This document shows positions 26,191 through 34,288 of a stretch of 64,000 nt of DNA, piece after piece. How positions within the stretch are numbered: position 1 is the first letter of the stretch; each line of letters starts with the position of its first letter. Origin of the DNA: Kiritimatiellaceae bacterium (GTDB lineage: Bacteria; Verrucomicrobiota; Kiritimatiellia; Kiritimatiellales; Tichowtungiaceae). Position numbers and translations under genes: made by a program. The notes under the pieces are model-generated. The model was not told where the DNA came from. It did not search any database and saw nothing but the letters and a program-made list of their open reading frames with translations. The DNA lies in NCBI GenBank assembly GCA_013141415.1, contig JABFQY010000002.1, forward strand, positions 62,001 to 126,000, in the 5' to 3' direction.

Positions 26191-26709
26191 ATGCCTGAAC
26201 CAGAACAAAGCAACGACGATTTACAGGCCGCGATTGTCGGCGAGAAAGTGTTTATCCGGGTGACCGGACGCGGCTCTTTTAAGGTGAGCGCCACGTTGAA
26301 GCAGTTCATTGCCGAGGTCGCCGCAAAACAACCCGTCACTTTTGTGGTGCTTGACCTGGACGACTGCATCGGCATGGACAGTACCTTTATGGGCGTTCTC
26401 GCCGGACTTTCCGGACGGCTGAAACAGAGCGGACAGACATTGGAACTGATCAACCTTTCAGAAAAAAACGAAGCCCTGCTGGCCACGCTGGGCGTGGATC
26501 ATGTCATCACTCATTACCGCCACAGCCACGGACACGAGCTGCCGAATCAGCCCGCAGAATCGCTGCCGACGGCATCGGCGACAAAAAAAGAGCTGGCCGA
26601 AACCGCGCTGCAGGCGCACGAAACTCTGGTTGAGCTCAGCGAAGAAAACCGGCCCCGCTTTAAACGCGTCATTGAATACCTGAAGGCTGACGTAGACCGG
26701 CTTAACTAA
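26191..26709 (+). CDS. STAS-domain protein (anti-sigma factor antagonist type)
   Basis: 172 residues. A STAS domain covers about 12-110: VFIRVTGRGSFKVS, then FVVLDLDDCIGMDSTFMGVLAGL, where the DST motif holds the residue normally phosphorylated by an anti-sigma kinase. The C-terminal 60 residues are charged and helical, beyond the usual STAS length. The PP2C phosphatase gene starts 5 bp downstream. Together they form half of a partner-switching module; no serine kinase or sigma factor gene is adjacent. GAGGAA upstream is the likely ribosome binding site. Confidence 0.88.
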   Translation: MPEPEQSNDDLQAAIVGEKVFIRVTGRGSFKVSATLKQFIAEVAAKQPVTFVVLDLDDCIGMDSTFMGVLAGLSGRLKQSGQTLELINLSEKNEALLATLGVDHVITHYRHSHGHELPNQPAESLPTASATKKELAETALQAHETLVELSEENRPRFKRVIEYLKADVDRLN

Positions 26710-26713
26710 AGTT

Positions 26714-28168
26714 ATGACTGAACACCCGTCATCATGGGCGACCCTGTTTCTGATTTTCATGCTCGGCGCAGTTCTGTCAGCCCTGCTCTGCCGGATATTC
26801 TGCCGGAGCCGCCAGCTTCGGCGCCAGAATCTGGCGCTGCGGCAGGAACGTGAGGTTATTTTCGATTTCATTCATAACATCGGCGAGGTATTTGCCGATG
26901 CGGAAGAAATCCACATCGAGTCGCTCCTGAAGCGCATTCTGTTTTTCGCCACCAAAACCGGAAAATCCGCGTCCGGCGTCGCCTATCTTTACAACGCCGA
27001 CCGCACCCAACTGTTCGCCCGCGCCGTCTCCGGCATTTTCCCGCCGCTCTACGATGCCGATCAGGTGCATACCGAACAGCTCCTGGCCAAGTCGCAGCAC
27101 CTCGAAACGCTGGTAAAAACCCGTCCGGTCGCCGACGGCGAAGGCCTCGTCGGTTCTGCCGCCGCAATCGGCAACGGCATCATCATCGAAGATGCGGAAA
27201 TCGACGCGCGGGTTCCAAACTACACCGATGAATTTCTAAAAATCCGATCCCTGCTGATCGTGCCGATGCGCTTCGGTAACGAAGTGCTCGGCGTTATCGC
27301 GCTTGCCAACCGCACCGACGGACAGCCTTTCACCGCTGGCGACCTCAACCTGCTTCAGGCGATGGCCGATCAAGCCTCGGTGCCGGTTCACTATGCCGGA
27401 CTCAAGGCCGATCTGGATCGTAAGCGGCAGCTCGACCGCGATATGCAGGCGGCCCAGCAGATTCAGGCTTCCCTGCTTCCGCAACAGCTCCCGCATATTG
27501 AAGGCGTAAAACTGGCCGCCTGCAACCTGCCCGCTTTCAACATCGGCGGCGACTATTACGACGTCATTCAAATCGACAGCGATCACCTCGGCATCGCGAT
27601 TGCCGACGTTTCCGGCAAGGGCATTGGCGGGGCGATGATGATGGCGGTTTGTCAGGGCGTTCTGCGGGCCCGCGCACCGCAGGAAAAAAGTCCGGCGCGC
27701 ATGCTTTCTGAGCTTAACCGCGTTCTAAGCGCCAACCTTGCCGAAGACATGTTCATCACGATGCTCTATATGGTGCTCAATACCCGCACCCGCGAACTCA
27801 AATTCGCCCGCGCCGGCCACGAACGCCCGCTGCTTAAACGGATCGGGCAGAACACGCCCGAAGCACTCGATTCCGCCGGCATTGCGATCGGTCTGGCCGA
27901 TGCAGAAATTTTTGACGGAGCCATTAAAGACGCGTCCATTCAGCTCGCCACCGGCGATGTCGTGGTGGTTTATACCGACGGCATCACCGAAGCGCTCAAC
28001 GAGAAAAATGAGGAGTGGGGAACCGTCAACCTCCTTCAAACCATCAATACCGAAACGTCCGGCGGAGTGGATGTGCTCATTCAGGCTGTCCGCTCACAAC
28101 TGGCCCGGCACATCGGTGCGCAGCAGCAGTACGACGATATGACCCTGCTCGCTCTCGAAGTCCACTGA
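26714..28168 (+). CDS. GAF-PP2C (SpoIIE/RsbU-type) serine phosphatase
   Basis: 484 residues. One N-terminal transmembrane helix (about 8-24) is followed by a GAF sensor domain (about 50-225, including LLIVPMRFGNEVLGVIALANR), a helical linker AAQQIQASLLPQQLP typical of RsbU-like proteins, and a PP2C domain with NIGGDYYDV, IADVSGKGIGGAMMM and VVYTDGITEALN carrying the metal-binding aspartates. Predicted to be anchored at the inner membrane facing the cytosol and to dephosphorylate the neighbouring STAS protein in response to a ligand of the GAF domain (inference). It is translated right after the STAS gene. Confidence 0.92.
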   Translation: MTEHPSSWATLFLIFMLGAVLSALLCRIFCRSRQLRRQNLALRQEREVIFDFIHNIGEVFADAEEIHIESLLKRILFFATKTGKSASGVAYLYNADRTQLFARAVSGIFPPLYDADQVHTEQLLAKSQHLETLVKTRPVADGEGLVGSAAAIGNGIIIEDAEIDARVPNYTDEFLKIRSLLIVPMRFGNEVLGVIALANRTDGQPFTAGDLNLLQAMADQASVPVHYAGLKADLDRKRQLDRDMQAAQQIQASLLPQQLPHIEGVKLAACNLPAFNIGGDYYDVIQIDSDHLGIAIADVSGKGIGGAMMMAVCQGVLRARAPQEKSPARMLSELNRVLSANLAEDMFITMLYMVLNTRTRELKFARAGHERPLLKRIGQNTPEALDSAGIAIGLADAEIFDGAIKDASIQLATGDVVVVYTDGITEALNEKNEEWGTVNLLQTINTETSGGVDVLIQAVRSQLARHIGAQQQYDDMTLLALEVH

Positions 28169-28180
28169 TTCTGTCCGGCA

Positions 28181-28208
28181 TTGACTAACCGTCATAAATG
28201 CGTATTTT
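28181..28208 (+). promoter_or_regulatory. likely sigma70-type promoter of grpE-dnaJ-rsmE
   Basis: TTGACT (28181-28186) and TATTTT (28203-28208) are separated by 16 bp. An imperfect copy of the TTCCAA-N3-TTGGAA palindrome (28208-28222) begins at the end of the -10 element. I saw no CIRCE heat-shock element. Confidence 0.45.
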
Positions 28209-28256
28209 TCCAACCCTTGGACAGCCTTTACAGCGTCCGATAGAGGAATCTGAATC

Positions 28257-28784
28257 ATGAACAAAAAACACAGAAAAGAAGACGCGCCGGAACAGCCGGA
28301 CATCGCCGCGGAACAGGTCGTTACGCCGGAGGTTGAAGCGGAAGAACCGCTGAAAAATCAGATGCTCCGCCTGCAGGCCGACTTCGACAACTTCCGTAAA
28401 CGCACTCAGCGCGAACGCGGCGAGCTTTTCCTGTTCGCCAATGAAGCAATCTGCCTTGAAATGTTGCCGGTCATTGACCATTTCGAAATGGGATTCAAAA
28501 GCGCGGAAGCCCACCAGACCGACTGCTCCGTCACCGAAGGGTTTCGCATGGTTTATAACCAGCTACTGGATGTCCTGAAGAAATTCAACGTCACCGCGAT
28601 CGACGCCGTCGGCGAACCGTTTAATCCGCACCGCCACGAAGCGATCCTGCACATGCCGTCGGACAAACCGGCGGAAACCGTTTTGGAACAGGTGCGCCGC
28701 GGCTACATGCTCGGCGACAAACTGCTGCGCGCCGCGCAGGTCATCATCTCCAGCGGCCCCGCCGAACAGAAGGAATCTGAATAA
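28257..28784 (+). CDS. grpE: nucleotide exchange factor GrpE
   Basis: 175 residues. An acidic, disordered N-terminus precedes the long helix ([23 protein letters not shown]), the classic GrpE signature. The C-terminal beta domain has [20 protein letters not shown] and [18 protein letters not shown]. GrpE releases ADP from DnaK. The gene overlaps dnaJ as TAATG; no dnaK is in the window, so the chaperone itself must be encoded elsewhere. GAGGAA precedes the ATG. Confidence 0.95.
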   Translation: MNKKHRKEDAPEQPDIAAEQVVTPEVEAEEPLKNQMLRLQADFDNFRKRTQRERGELFLFANEAICLEMLPVIDHFEMGFKSAEAHQTDCSVTEGFRMVYNQLLDVLKKFNVTAIDAVGEPFNPHRHEAILHMPSDKPAETVLEQVRRGYMLGDKLLRAAQVIISSGPAEQKESE

Positions 28785-29977
28785 TGCCCGGTCAAAAAAG
28801 AGATTATTACGAAGTGCTGGGAATCGCTAAAGGCGCGTCCGCCGAGGAGATCAAGAAGGCCTACCGCAAAATGGCCATTCAGTATCACCCAGACAAAAAT
28901 CCCGGCGACAAAGCCTCCGAAGAAAAATTTAAGGAAGTTTCCGAAGCCTACGAAGTACTGAGCGACGAAACAAAACGCCAGCAGTACAACCAGTTCGGCC
29001 ACGCCGCCTTCGGCGCGGGACGCGGCGGCGGTGGCGGCGGAAGTTATGGCGGATTCGGCGGCGGCGGAATCGACCTTGAAGAAGCGTTACGCACCTTCAT
29101 GGGCGCATCCGGTGGCGGCGGCAGTATTTTTGAAAACTTTTTCGGCGGCGGCGGACGGTCACAAAACCCCAACGCTCCGCAGGAAGGCGCCGATCTGCGC
29201 TTCGATCTCGAAATCGATTTCGAGGAAGCCGTCCTTGGCTCCTCGCGCGAAATCCGCATCAACGTCAACGAAACCTGTGACCGTTGCAAAGGCAGCGGCG
29301 CGGAACCGGGCTCCGGACGGAAAACCTGCGCGACCTGTCGCGGCCAGGGCCAGGTCGTCAACGGCGGCGGCTTTATTCAGTTCCGCCAGACCTGCCCGAC
29401 CTGCCGCGGCTCCGGCCAGGTCATTGAAAAACCCTGCACCACATGCCGCGGACAGGGCCTGGTTCGCAACAAACGCACCATCGACGTAAAAATTCCCGGC
29501 GGCGTTGAAACCGGCTCGCGTTTGCGTATCGCCGGTAAAGGCGAAGGCGGACTGCGCGGCGGCCCGGCGGGCGATCTCTACATTGTCCTGCACGTTCGTG
29601 AACATGAATTTTTCAAACGCAACGACCTCGATATCATTTGCGAAGTTCCGGTGCCGTTTTATATCGCCGCGCTCGGCGGCGAAGTGCACGTACCGACCAT
29701 TCACGGCGGCGCGGAACTGAAAATTCCGGCTGGCACGGAAAACGGAAAAGTGTTCCGGATGAAAGGCAAAGGCATCACCAGTCCGCGCTACGGCACCGGC
29801 GACCAGCACGTCGTCGTGCAGATTGAAATTCCGCAGGGACTCGGCGGCAAGGAAAAGAAAAAGCTGGAAGAAGCCGTCGCGCTGTTCACCGAAAAGAATT
29901 TCCCGCTGACGCAGAAGATGCACAAGGCGGCCGAAAAATTCTACGAACACAAACGGGCTTTGGAAAAAGAGAAATGA
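28784..29977 (+). CDS. dnaJ: co-chaperone DnaJ
   Basis: 397 residues. The J domain has [21 protein letters not shown] and HPD near residue 34. A Gly/Phe-rich region follows (about 70-125) and then four zinc-binding repeats, [24 protein letters not shown] and CTTCRGQG. The C-terminal substrate-binding domains include [22 protein letters not shown]. It stimulates DnaK ATPase and delivers unfolded proteins. The TGA overlaps the rsmE ATG, so grpE, dnaJ and rsmE form one operon. Confidence 0.97.
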   Translation: MPGQKRDYYEVLGIAKGASAEEIKKAYRKMAIQYHPDKNPGDKASEEKFKEVSEAYEVLSDETKRQQYNQFGHAAFGAGRGGGGGGSYGGFGGGGIDLEEALRTFMGASGGGGSIFENFFGGGGRSQNPNAPQEGADLRFDLEIDFEEAVLGSSREIRINVNETCDRCKGSGAEPGSGRKTCATCRGQGQVVNGGGFIQFRQTCPTCRGSGQVIEKPCTTCRGQGLVRNKRTIDVKIPGGVETGSRLRIAGKGEGGLRGGPAGDLYIVLHVREHEFFKRNDLDIICEVPVPFYIAALGGEVHVPTIHGGAELKIPAGTENGKVFRMKGKGITSPRYGTGDQHVVVQIEIPQGLGGKEKKKLEEAVALFTEKNFPLTQKMHKAAEKFYEHKRALEKEK

Positions 29978-30753
29978 GGATTAACAGCTTCGTGACACCT
30001 GAGGCGCTGAAAGCCGACATCGTCGTGCTTTCGCCCGAAGAGTCGCACCACCTCGCGCGGGTTCTCCGCGTCGAGGCCGGTCAGGAGCTGACACTTTTCG
30101 ACGGACAAGGAATGCGCGCCGAAGGCGTCGTTGATTCCGTTACGAAAAAAGAAGTAACCGTCCGGATCACCGCGCGCGAAACGGTTCCGCCGCCCGCTGT
30201 CGAAATCACCCTGATCCAATCCGTCTGCAAACCCGACCGCTTTGAACTGATCCTGCAAAAAGCCACCGAACTGGGCATTCGCCGGATTCAGCCGGTCATT
30301 ACAAAAAATGCCAGTTTGCCCGCCGGTAAAATTGAAAAGATGGCTGAACGCGGCGAAGCGATCATCCGTAACGCAGCCCAGCAGTGCGGCACCGCCTGGC
30401 TGCCGGACTTCCAACCCTTGGAAAAAATGGAACGGATCATTCCAACCATTGGAAACTTTGATGCTGTTTTCATCGGCTCGTTGCATCCGGAGGCCAAACC
30501 GTTTAAGGAAGCCTTCAGAAATTTATCCAAGGCCGCCGGGACGGCGGCGATACGTACCGCAAGCGTCTCGCTTGCCCTGCCAAATATCAAAACCGCCGCC
30601 CTGCTGATCGGGCCGGAAGGCGATTTCACGGAAGAAGAAGTAAACGCCGCCGTCGTAGCGGGCGCGATTCCCGTTACGTTCGGCAACCAAATCCTGCGAA
30701 CCGAAACCGCCGCCATTTTCGGGTTGAGCGTGCTGGCTTATGAGCTATTCTAG
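29974..30753 (+). CDS. rsmE: 16S rRNA (uracil-1498-N3)-methyltransferase with repeat-derived insert
   Basis: 259 residues. Conserved family motifs: [16 protein letters not shown] near the N-terminus, [48 protein letters not shown] and the final [11 protein letters not shown]-like [13 protein letters not shown]. The enzyme is a SPOUT methyltransferase. Between about residues 184 and 205 the protein reads [18 protein letters not shown], translated from a dispersed hairpin repeat (30549-30582) also found at 16.6 and 17.0 kb. Two perfect TTCCAA-N3-TTGGAA palindromes also lie inside the gene (30409, 30440). All these inserts keep the frame, so the enzyme is probably functional. Confidence 0.93.
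   Translation: MRINSFVTPEALKADIVVLSPEESHHLARVLRVEAGQELTLFDGQGMRAEGVVDSVTKKEVTVRITARETVPPPAVEITLIQSVCKPDRFELILQKATELGIRRIQPVITKNASLPAGKIEKMAERGEAIIRNAAQQCGTAWLPDFQPLEKMERIIPTIGNFDAVFIGSLHPEAKPFKEAFRNLSKAAGTAAIRTASVSLALPNIKTAALLIGPEGDFTEEEVNAAVVAGAIPVTFGNQILRTETAAIFGLSVLAYELF
30409..30423. repeat. TTCCAA-ccc-TTGGAA palindrome in rsmE
   Basis: Perfect 6-3-6 inverted repeat; the next copy begins 31 bp downstream. Confidence 0.9.
30440..30454. repeat. TTCCAA-cca-TTGGAA palindrome in rsmE
   Basis: Perfect 6-3-6 inverted repeat, second copy within rsmE. Confidence 0.9.
30549..30582. repeat. dispersed hairpin repeat embedded in rsmE
   Basis: The segment matches the reverse complement of the repeats at 16543-16665 and 16944-17088 (shared GATACGTACCGCA). 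The stem is GCAAGCG-tct-CGCTTGC at 30559-30575, against GCAGGCG/CGCCTGC in the other copies. Both sides of the stem have changed together, so pairing is kept. Confidence 0.8.
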
Positions 30754-30760
30754 CCCGCAC

Positions 30761-31639
30761 ATGAGCACTAAAGTTATTGCACTCGCGAATCAAAAGGGCG
30801 GCGTCGGTAAAACGACGACGGCCGTCAATCTGGCCGCCGCGCTGGCCGAACGCCGTAAGAATGTTCTGCTGATCGATCTCGATCCGCAGGCTAACGCGAC
30901 GAGCGGCGTCGGCCTCGAAAAGGAAGACGGCGCGAGCATCTATTCCGCGCTGCTCGGCGAAGCCGACGCCCGTACGCTGATTAAGCCGACGGCGACCAAG
31001 CGGCTGCATGTGATTCCGTCGGAACTCGATCTGGCCGGTTGCGAAGTGGCGATCGCCCGTCAGGATAATTATCTGCACTGCCTCAAAAACGCTCTGCGCC
31101 CAATTGTTGAGCAGGATGAGTATGACGTGATCCTGCTCGACTGCCCGCCGTCGCTCGGCATCCTCTTCATGAACGCGCTCTACGCCGCCGACTCGATCGT
31201 CATTCCGATTCAAGCGGAATATCTGGCGCTCGAAGGGTTGAGCGTCATGCTGCGAATTATTGAACAGGTGCGCGCCGCCGGCAATCCGGGACTGCAAATC
31301 GAAGGGATTGTGCTGACGATGTACGATGCACGCACCAATCTGGCCCAGCAGGTGGCGGCGGAAGTTCATAAACATTTCGGCGACCGGCTGTATAAAACAT
31401 ATATTCCGCGCAATATCCGGCTGAGCGAAGCGCCCAGCCACGGCCAGCCGATCACCGAGTACGATACGGCGTCCAAGGGCGCCAACGCCTACCGTCTGCT
31501 GGCCAGAGAATTCCTCAACCGTCAGGATGCGGAGCGCATTCCGAAGCCGGACGCATCATCCATTTATTCCCTGCCGGATGAATCCGCTGAACCGTTCGAA
31601 AATGGCTTGGCAGACACTACCGAAGACACTACCTTGTAA
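30761..31639 (+). CDS. parA: ParA-family chromosome partitioning ATPase
   Basis: 292 residues from ATG 30761, 7 bp after rsmE. The deviant Walker A KGGVGKTTTAVNLA is at about 10-23, with LIDLDPQANATSG (A' motif) and VILLDCPPSLG (Walker B). The sequence is of the chromosomal Soj/ParA type, including IPIQAEYLALEGL and NIRLSEAPSHGQP. The ATPase drives segregation or positioning of ParB-bound DNA. No parB follows; the next gene is a tRNA. The C-terminal 35 residues are an unusual acidic tail. Confidence 0.92.
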   Translation: MSTKVIALANQKGGVGKTTTAVNLAAALAERRKNVLLIDLDPQANATSGVGLEKEDGASIYSALLGEADARTLIKPTATKRLHVIPSELDLAGCEVAIARQDNYLHCLKNALRPIVEQDEYDVILLDCPPSLGILFMNALYAADSIVIPIQAEYLALEGLSVMLRIIEQVRAAGNPGLQIEGIVLTMYDARTNLAQQVAAEVHKHFGDRLYKTYIPRNIRLSEAPSHGQPITEYDTASKGANAYRLLAREFLNRQDAERIPKPDASSIYSLPDESAEPFENGLADTTEDTTL

Positions 31640-31650
31640 CACCTTTTCGC

Positions 31651-31738
31651 GGAGGGGTGGCTGAGTGGTTGAAGGCGCGCGACTCGAAATCGTGTGTACC
31701 GCAAGGTATCGGGGGTTCGAATCCCTCCCCCTCCGCCA
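31651..31738 (+). tRNA. tRNA-Ser (anticodon CGA)
   Basis: 88 nt including encoded CCA. The acceptor stem pairs GGAGGGG with CCCCTCC, the anticodon loop CTCGAAA has CGA at 31685-31687, a long variable arm is present, and the T-arm reads GGGGGTTCGAATCCCTC. All are typical of bacterial tRNA-Ser. Confidence 0.95.
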
Positions 31739-32047
31739 GTTTTTGCGCCGCAAAAACTGATTCAAAGGGATGAGAACCCCACGGGGGTTCGAGCCGAGGC
31801 CGCCGGCCGAGACAGGCCCCGAAACTTCGGGGCAGTGAACAAAGTGAACGTCAATCCCTCCTCCTCCGCCAACTTTCGTAGAGCGAAAGTTGCCTCGCCG
31901 GAGCTTTACGCGAAGGCTGGCTATTATTTCTTTTTAAACACCGTCCACAGCCAAAAGCGAAATCGTTGCCAAGGCGTTGGTTTGGGATGGCGGGATCGCG
32001 CCGACGGCGCTTTCATGTAATCTCTGTCGTAAATGCCCATAATGAAA
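31739..32047. other. non-coding tRNA-flanking region with hairpins and a tRNA-derived relic
   Basis: About 310 bp without a supported gene. It begins with the hairpin GTTTTTGC-gcc-GCAAAAAC (31739-31757), possibly a processing or termination signal for tRNA-Ser. It then contains the split tRNA 3'-end relic (31783-31871) and, from 31873, the hairpin-like ACTTTCGTAGAGCGAAAGT. Confidence 0.6.
31783..31871 (+). pseudogene. tRNA-Ser 3'-end relic split by a 60-bp insert
   Basis: GGGGGTTCGA (31783-31792) and AATCCCTCCTCCTCCGCCA (31853-31871) together nearly repeat the T-arm, acceptor strand and CCA of the tRNA-Ser just upstream. They are separated by 60 bp that include a CCCCGAA/TTCGGGG stem. The break lies in the T-loop. 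Confidence 0.7.
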
Positions 32048-32123
32048 TGGAGCGGGTGAACGGATTCGAACCGTCGACAATCACGTTGGCAACGTGATGC
32101 TCTACCAACTGAGCTACACCCGC
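32048..32123 (-). tRNA. tRNA-Gly (anticodon GCC)
   Basis: 76 nt including CCA, on the minus strand. The acceptor GCGGGTG pairs with CACCCGC, the D-loop region reads AGCTCAGTTGGTAGAGC, the anticodon loop TTGCCAA has its anticodon at 32088-32090, and the T-arm has GGTTCGAATCC. A cloverleaf is fully formed. Confidence 0.96.
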
Positions 32124-32228
32124 GTTAGAAAGGTTGGCGATTATGCGAATATAGAACCCCTTTGCAAGCCGGAATTTGAAAATTTGCCGCTGTTCTCCGT
32201 CCGCCGTTCATGGTTTGCTTCTGTCCGC

Positions 32229-32630
32229 ATGATTACGCAGGAAAAATGGGAAAAATTGTACGAACGGATGGCCGCGCTGGGCATCCGCGAAGAGGAGCTG
32301 ACAGAAAATTTTATCCGCGGGTCAGGCTCCGGCGGACAGAAAGTTAACAAAACCTCTTCCTGCGTCCAGTTGCGCCATGCGCCGTCCGGCATGGAAGTCA
32401 AATGCCAGTCTTCCCGCCTGCAGGGATCAAACCGCTTTTTCGCCCGCCGCGACCTGTGCGATAAGCTGGAAGAGCAAAAACTTGGCGCACAAAGCAAACG
32501 GCAGCAGGAGCAGGAAAAGATCCGCCGCCAGAAACGCCGACGTTCCCGCCGCGCCAAAAACAAAATGCTCGATGGAAAACATAAGCACGGCGAAAAAAAG
32601 GCGCTGCGTCGTCCGATGAAAGAAGAATGA
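32229..32630 (+). CDS. release-factor-like protein with GGQ domain
   Basis: 133 residues. It contains the class I release factor catalytic segment GSGSGGQKVNKTSSCVQLRH, whose GGQ motif hydrolyses peptidyl-tRNA, and a basic C-terminal tail (KIRRQKRRRSRRAKNK), but no codon-recognition domain. This makes it resemble the ArfB/YaeJ or C12orf65 class that rescues stalled ribosomes, although bacterial 'release factor-like' proteins of this length are also of unproven function. ATG at 32229 was chosen because the domain begins soon after; upstream frame overlaps the tRNA gene. The dispersed inverted repeat follows its stop directly. Confidence 0.85.
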   Translation: MITQEKWEKLYERMAALGIREEELTENFIRGSGSGGQKVNKTSSCVQLRHAPSGMEVKCQSSRLQGSNRFFARRDLCDKLEEQKLGAQSKRQQEQEKIRRQKRRRSRRAKNKMLDGKHKHGEKKALRRPMKEE

Positions 32631-32632
32631 AA

Positions 32633-32693
32633 GTAGGACAGGCTTCCAGCCTGTCTACCCATGCACCGCAGACAGGCTGGAAGCCTGTCCTAC
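32633..32693. repeat. perfect 24-bp inverted repeat, dispersed type
   Basis: The arms 32633-32656 and 32670-32693 are perfect reverse complements around a 13-bp spacer. Each arm is itself a small palindrome, ACAGGCT-tcc-AGCCTGT. It fills the gap between the release-factor-like gene and larE and could also act as a terminator. Confidence 0.95.
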
Positions 32694-32701
32694 ATTAGAA
32701 A

Positions 32702-33514
32702 ATGAAAACGGAAGAAAAGTTGAATCGGCTGGAAGAAATTTTCCAGTCATTAGGAAAAACGGTCGTCGCTTTTTCCGGCGGCGCGGACAGCACCTTTCTG
32801 ACTGCCGCCGCCGTCCGCGCACTCGGAAAAGAAAATGTACTGGCCGTCACCGCCGTTTCCGCCACGCTCACCGATGACGAACAGGCCGAGGCGGTAACAC
32901 TGGCCGGAAAGATCGGCGTGAAGCATGTTCTGCTCGAGACCGACGAGTTCAGCGACGCGCTTTTCACCGCCAATTCCGCCGAGCGCTGTTACTTCTGTAA
33001 AAAAATACGTTTTCAGGCGCTCGTCGGCTGGGCCGCCGACCGCGGTTATTCATGGATTGTCGAAGGAACCAACGTGGACGACGCCGGCGACTACCGACCC
33101 GGCAGCCGCGCCGTCGCAGAACTGCCCGCCGTGCGCAGTCCGCTCAAAGAAGCCGGACTGACCAAAGCGGAAATCCGCGAAGTTTCCAAACAGTGGAACC
33201 TGCCGACGTGGGAGAAGCCGAGCGCCGCCTGTCTCGCCTCGCGTATCGAATACGGACTGCCGCTGACACCGGAACGGCTAAGGCAGGTCGAAGAAGCCGA
33301 AAAACTGATCCGTCCGTTTTGCAAAGGCCAGCTCCGCGTACGGCACCACGGCTCGCTGGCACGCATCGAAGTCGAACCAGAATGGATTTCAAAACTGGCG
33401 GAGCCGGAAACGGCGCGGGCGATCTCCGGCAAACTGAAATCACTTGGGTTTCATCACGTCGCGCTGGATTTATCCGGCTACAAAATGGGCAGCCTGAATC
33501 AGGATTTGAAATGA
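32702..33514 (+). CDS. larE: ATP-dependent sacrificial sulfur transferase LarE
   Basis: 270 residues. The PP-loop SGGADS lies at 25-30. The motif [16 protein letters not shown] holds the cysteine that in Lactobacillus LarE is converted to dehydroalanine while giving its sulfur to the cofactor precursor. [14 protein letters not shown] is also conserved. It is the first gene of a larE-larB-larC run and overlaps larB as ATGA. The pathway makes the nickel-pincer nucleotide cofactor of lactate racemase and related enzymes. Confidence 0.95.
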   Translation: MKTEEKLNRLEEIFQSLGKTVVAFSGGADSTFLTAAAVRALGKENVLAVTAVSATLTDDEQAEAVTLAGKIGVKHVLLETDEFSDALFTANSAERCYFCKKIRFQALVGWAADRGYSWIVEGTNVDDAGDYRPGSRAVAELPAVRSPLKEAGLTKAEIREVSKQWNLPTWEKPSAACLASRIEYGLPLTPERLRQVEEAEKLIRPFCKGQLRVRHHGSLARIEVEPEWISKLAEPETARAISGKLKSLGFHHVALDLSGYKMGSLNQDLK

Positions 33515-34185
33515 AACCAAAACTGTTCGAGGAAATGGGGTTCGCGAAGATCGATCATCATCGCACGGAGCGGTGCGGCGCGCCGGAAGCGATTTACTGC
33601 CAAGGCAAAACGGCGGAGCAGGTGGCGCAGATTGTCGAGCGGATGAATCAGGGCGCACATGATATTCTGGCGACGCGGGCCAATGCCGAGACCTTTGCGG
33701 CGGTTAAAAAACTGGTGCCGGAAGCGGAATACCACGAAACCGCCAAACTGATCATCGTCCGCAAGGAAACGCTTACGCCTGACCCCGACCGCTTCATTCT
33801 CGTGATAACCGCCGGAACCAGCGATATCCCGATTGCCGAAGAGGCCGCGCTGACGGCGGAGCTGATGGGCCATCGCGTTGAGCGCGTGTTCGATGTCGGC
33901 GTCGCCGGAATTCACCGGCTGTTCGCGCAGGAAGAAAAAATCCGCAGCGCCAATGTGATTATCGTCGCCGCCGGAATGGAAGGCGCGCTCGCCAGCGTAG
34001 TCGGTGGACTGGTGAATAAGCCGGTGATTGCGCTGCCGACGAGCGTCGGCTACGGCGCGAGTTTTGAAGGACTGGCCGCCCTGCTCGGTATGCTGAACAG
34101 CTGCGCCGCAGGCATTGCGGTGGTGAATATCGACAACGGCTTCGGCGCGGGCCGCCTCGCCGGAATGATGAATTCGATGAGATAG
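33511..34185 (+). CDS. larB: nickel-pincer cofactor biosynthesis carboxylase LarB
   Basis: 224 residues. The C-terminal half is PurE-like, with [40 protein letters not shown] and [18 protein letters not shown]. LarB carboxylates and hydrolyses nicotinic acid adenine dinucleotide to pyridinium-3,5-biscarboxylic acid mononucleotide. It starts four bases inside larE. The octamer repeat array lies just after its stop, before larC. Confidence 0.95.
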   Translation: MKPKLFEEMGFAKIDHHRTERCGAPEAIYCQGKTAEQVAQIVERMNQGAHDILATRANAETFAAVKKLVPEAEYHETAKLIIVRKETLTPDPDRFILVITAGTSDIPIAEEAALTAELMGHRVERVFDVGVAGIHRLFAQEEKIRSANVIIVAAGMEGALASVVGGLVNKPVIALPTSVGYGASFEGLAALLGMLNSCAAGIAVVNIDNGFGAGRLAGMMNSMR

Positions 34186-34191
34186 GAAGAG

Positions 34192-34288
34192 TGGAGTATT
34201 GGAGTAAGGGAGTACTGGAATAATGGAAAAGAAAAAAACAGCAGTAAATCAACACTCCAACACTCCAGCACTCCACTCATCCACTCTC
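34192..34288. repeat. octamer repeat arrays in opposite orientation at the larC start
   Basis: Left arm: TGGAGTAT, TGGAGTAA, GGGAGTAC, TGGAATAA (34192-34223). Right arm: CACTCCAA, CACTCCAG, CACTCCAC and a degenerate unit (34253-34288). The arms can pair as a long hairpin. The larC ATG lies at the end of the left arm and the right arm is translated. Confidence 0.85.

Noticed and set aside
28169-28256. CIRCE heat-shock operator before grpE
   Set aside because: No TTAGCACTC-N9-GAGTGCTAA-like inverted repeat is present; only a promoter-like pair and an imperfect TTCCAA-N3-TTGGAA copy are seen.
32633-32693. Insertion sequence ends
   Set aside because: Only 13 bp separate the arms and no transposase gene is present, so it is a dispersed palindromic repeat and not an IS.
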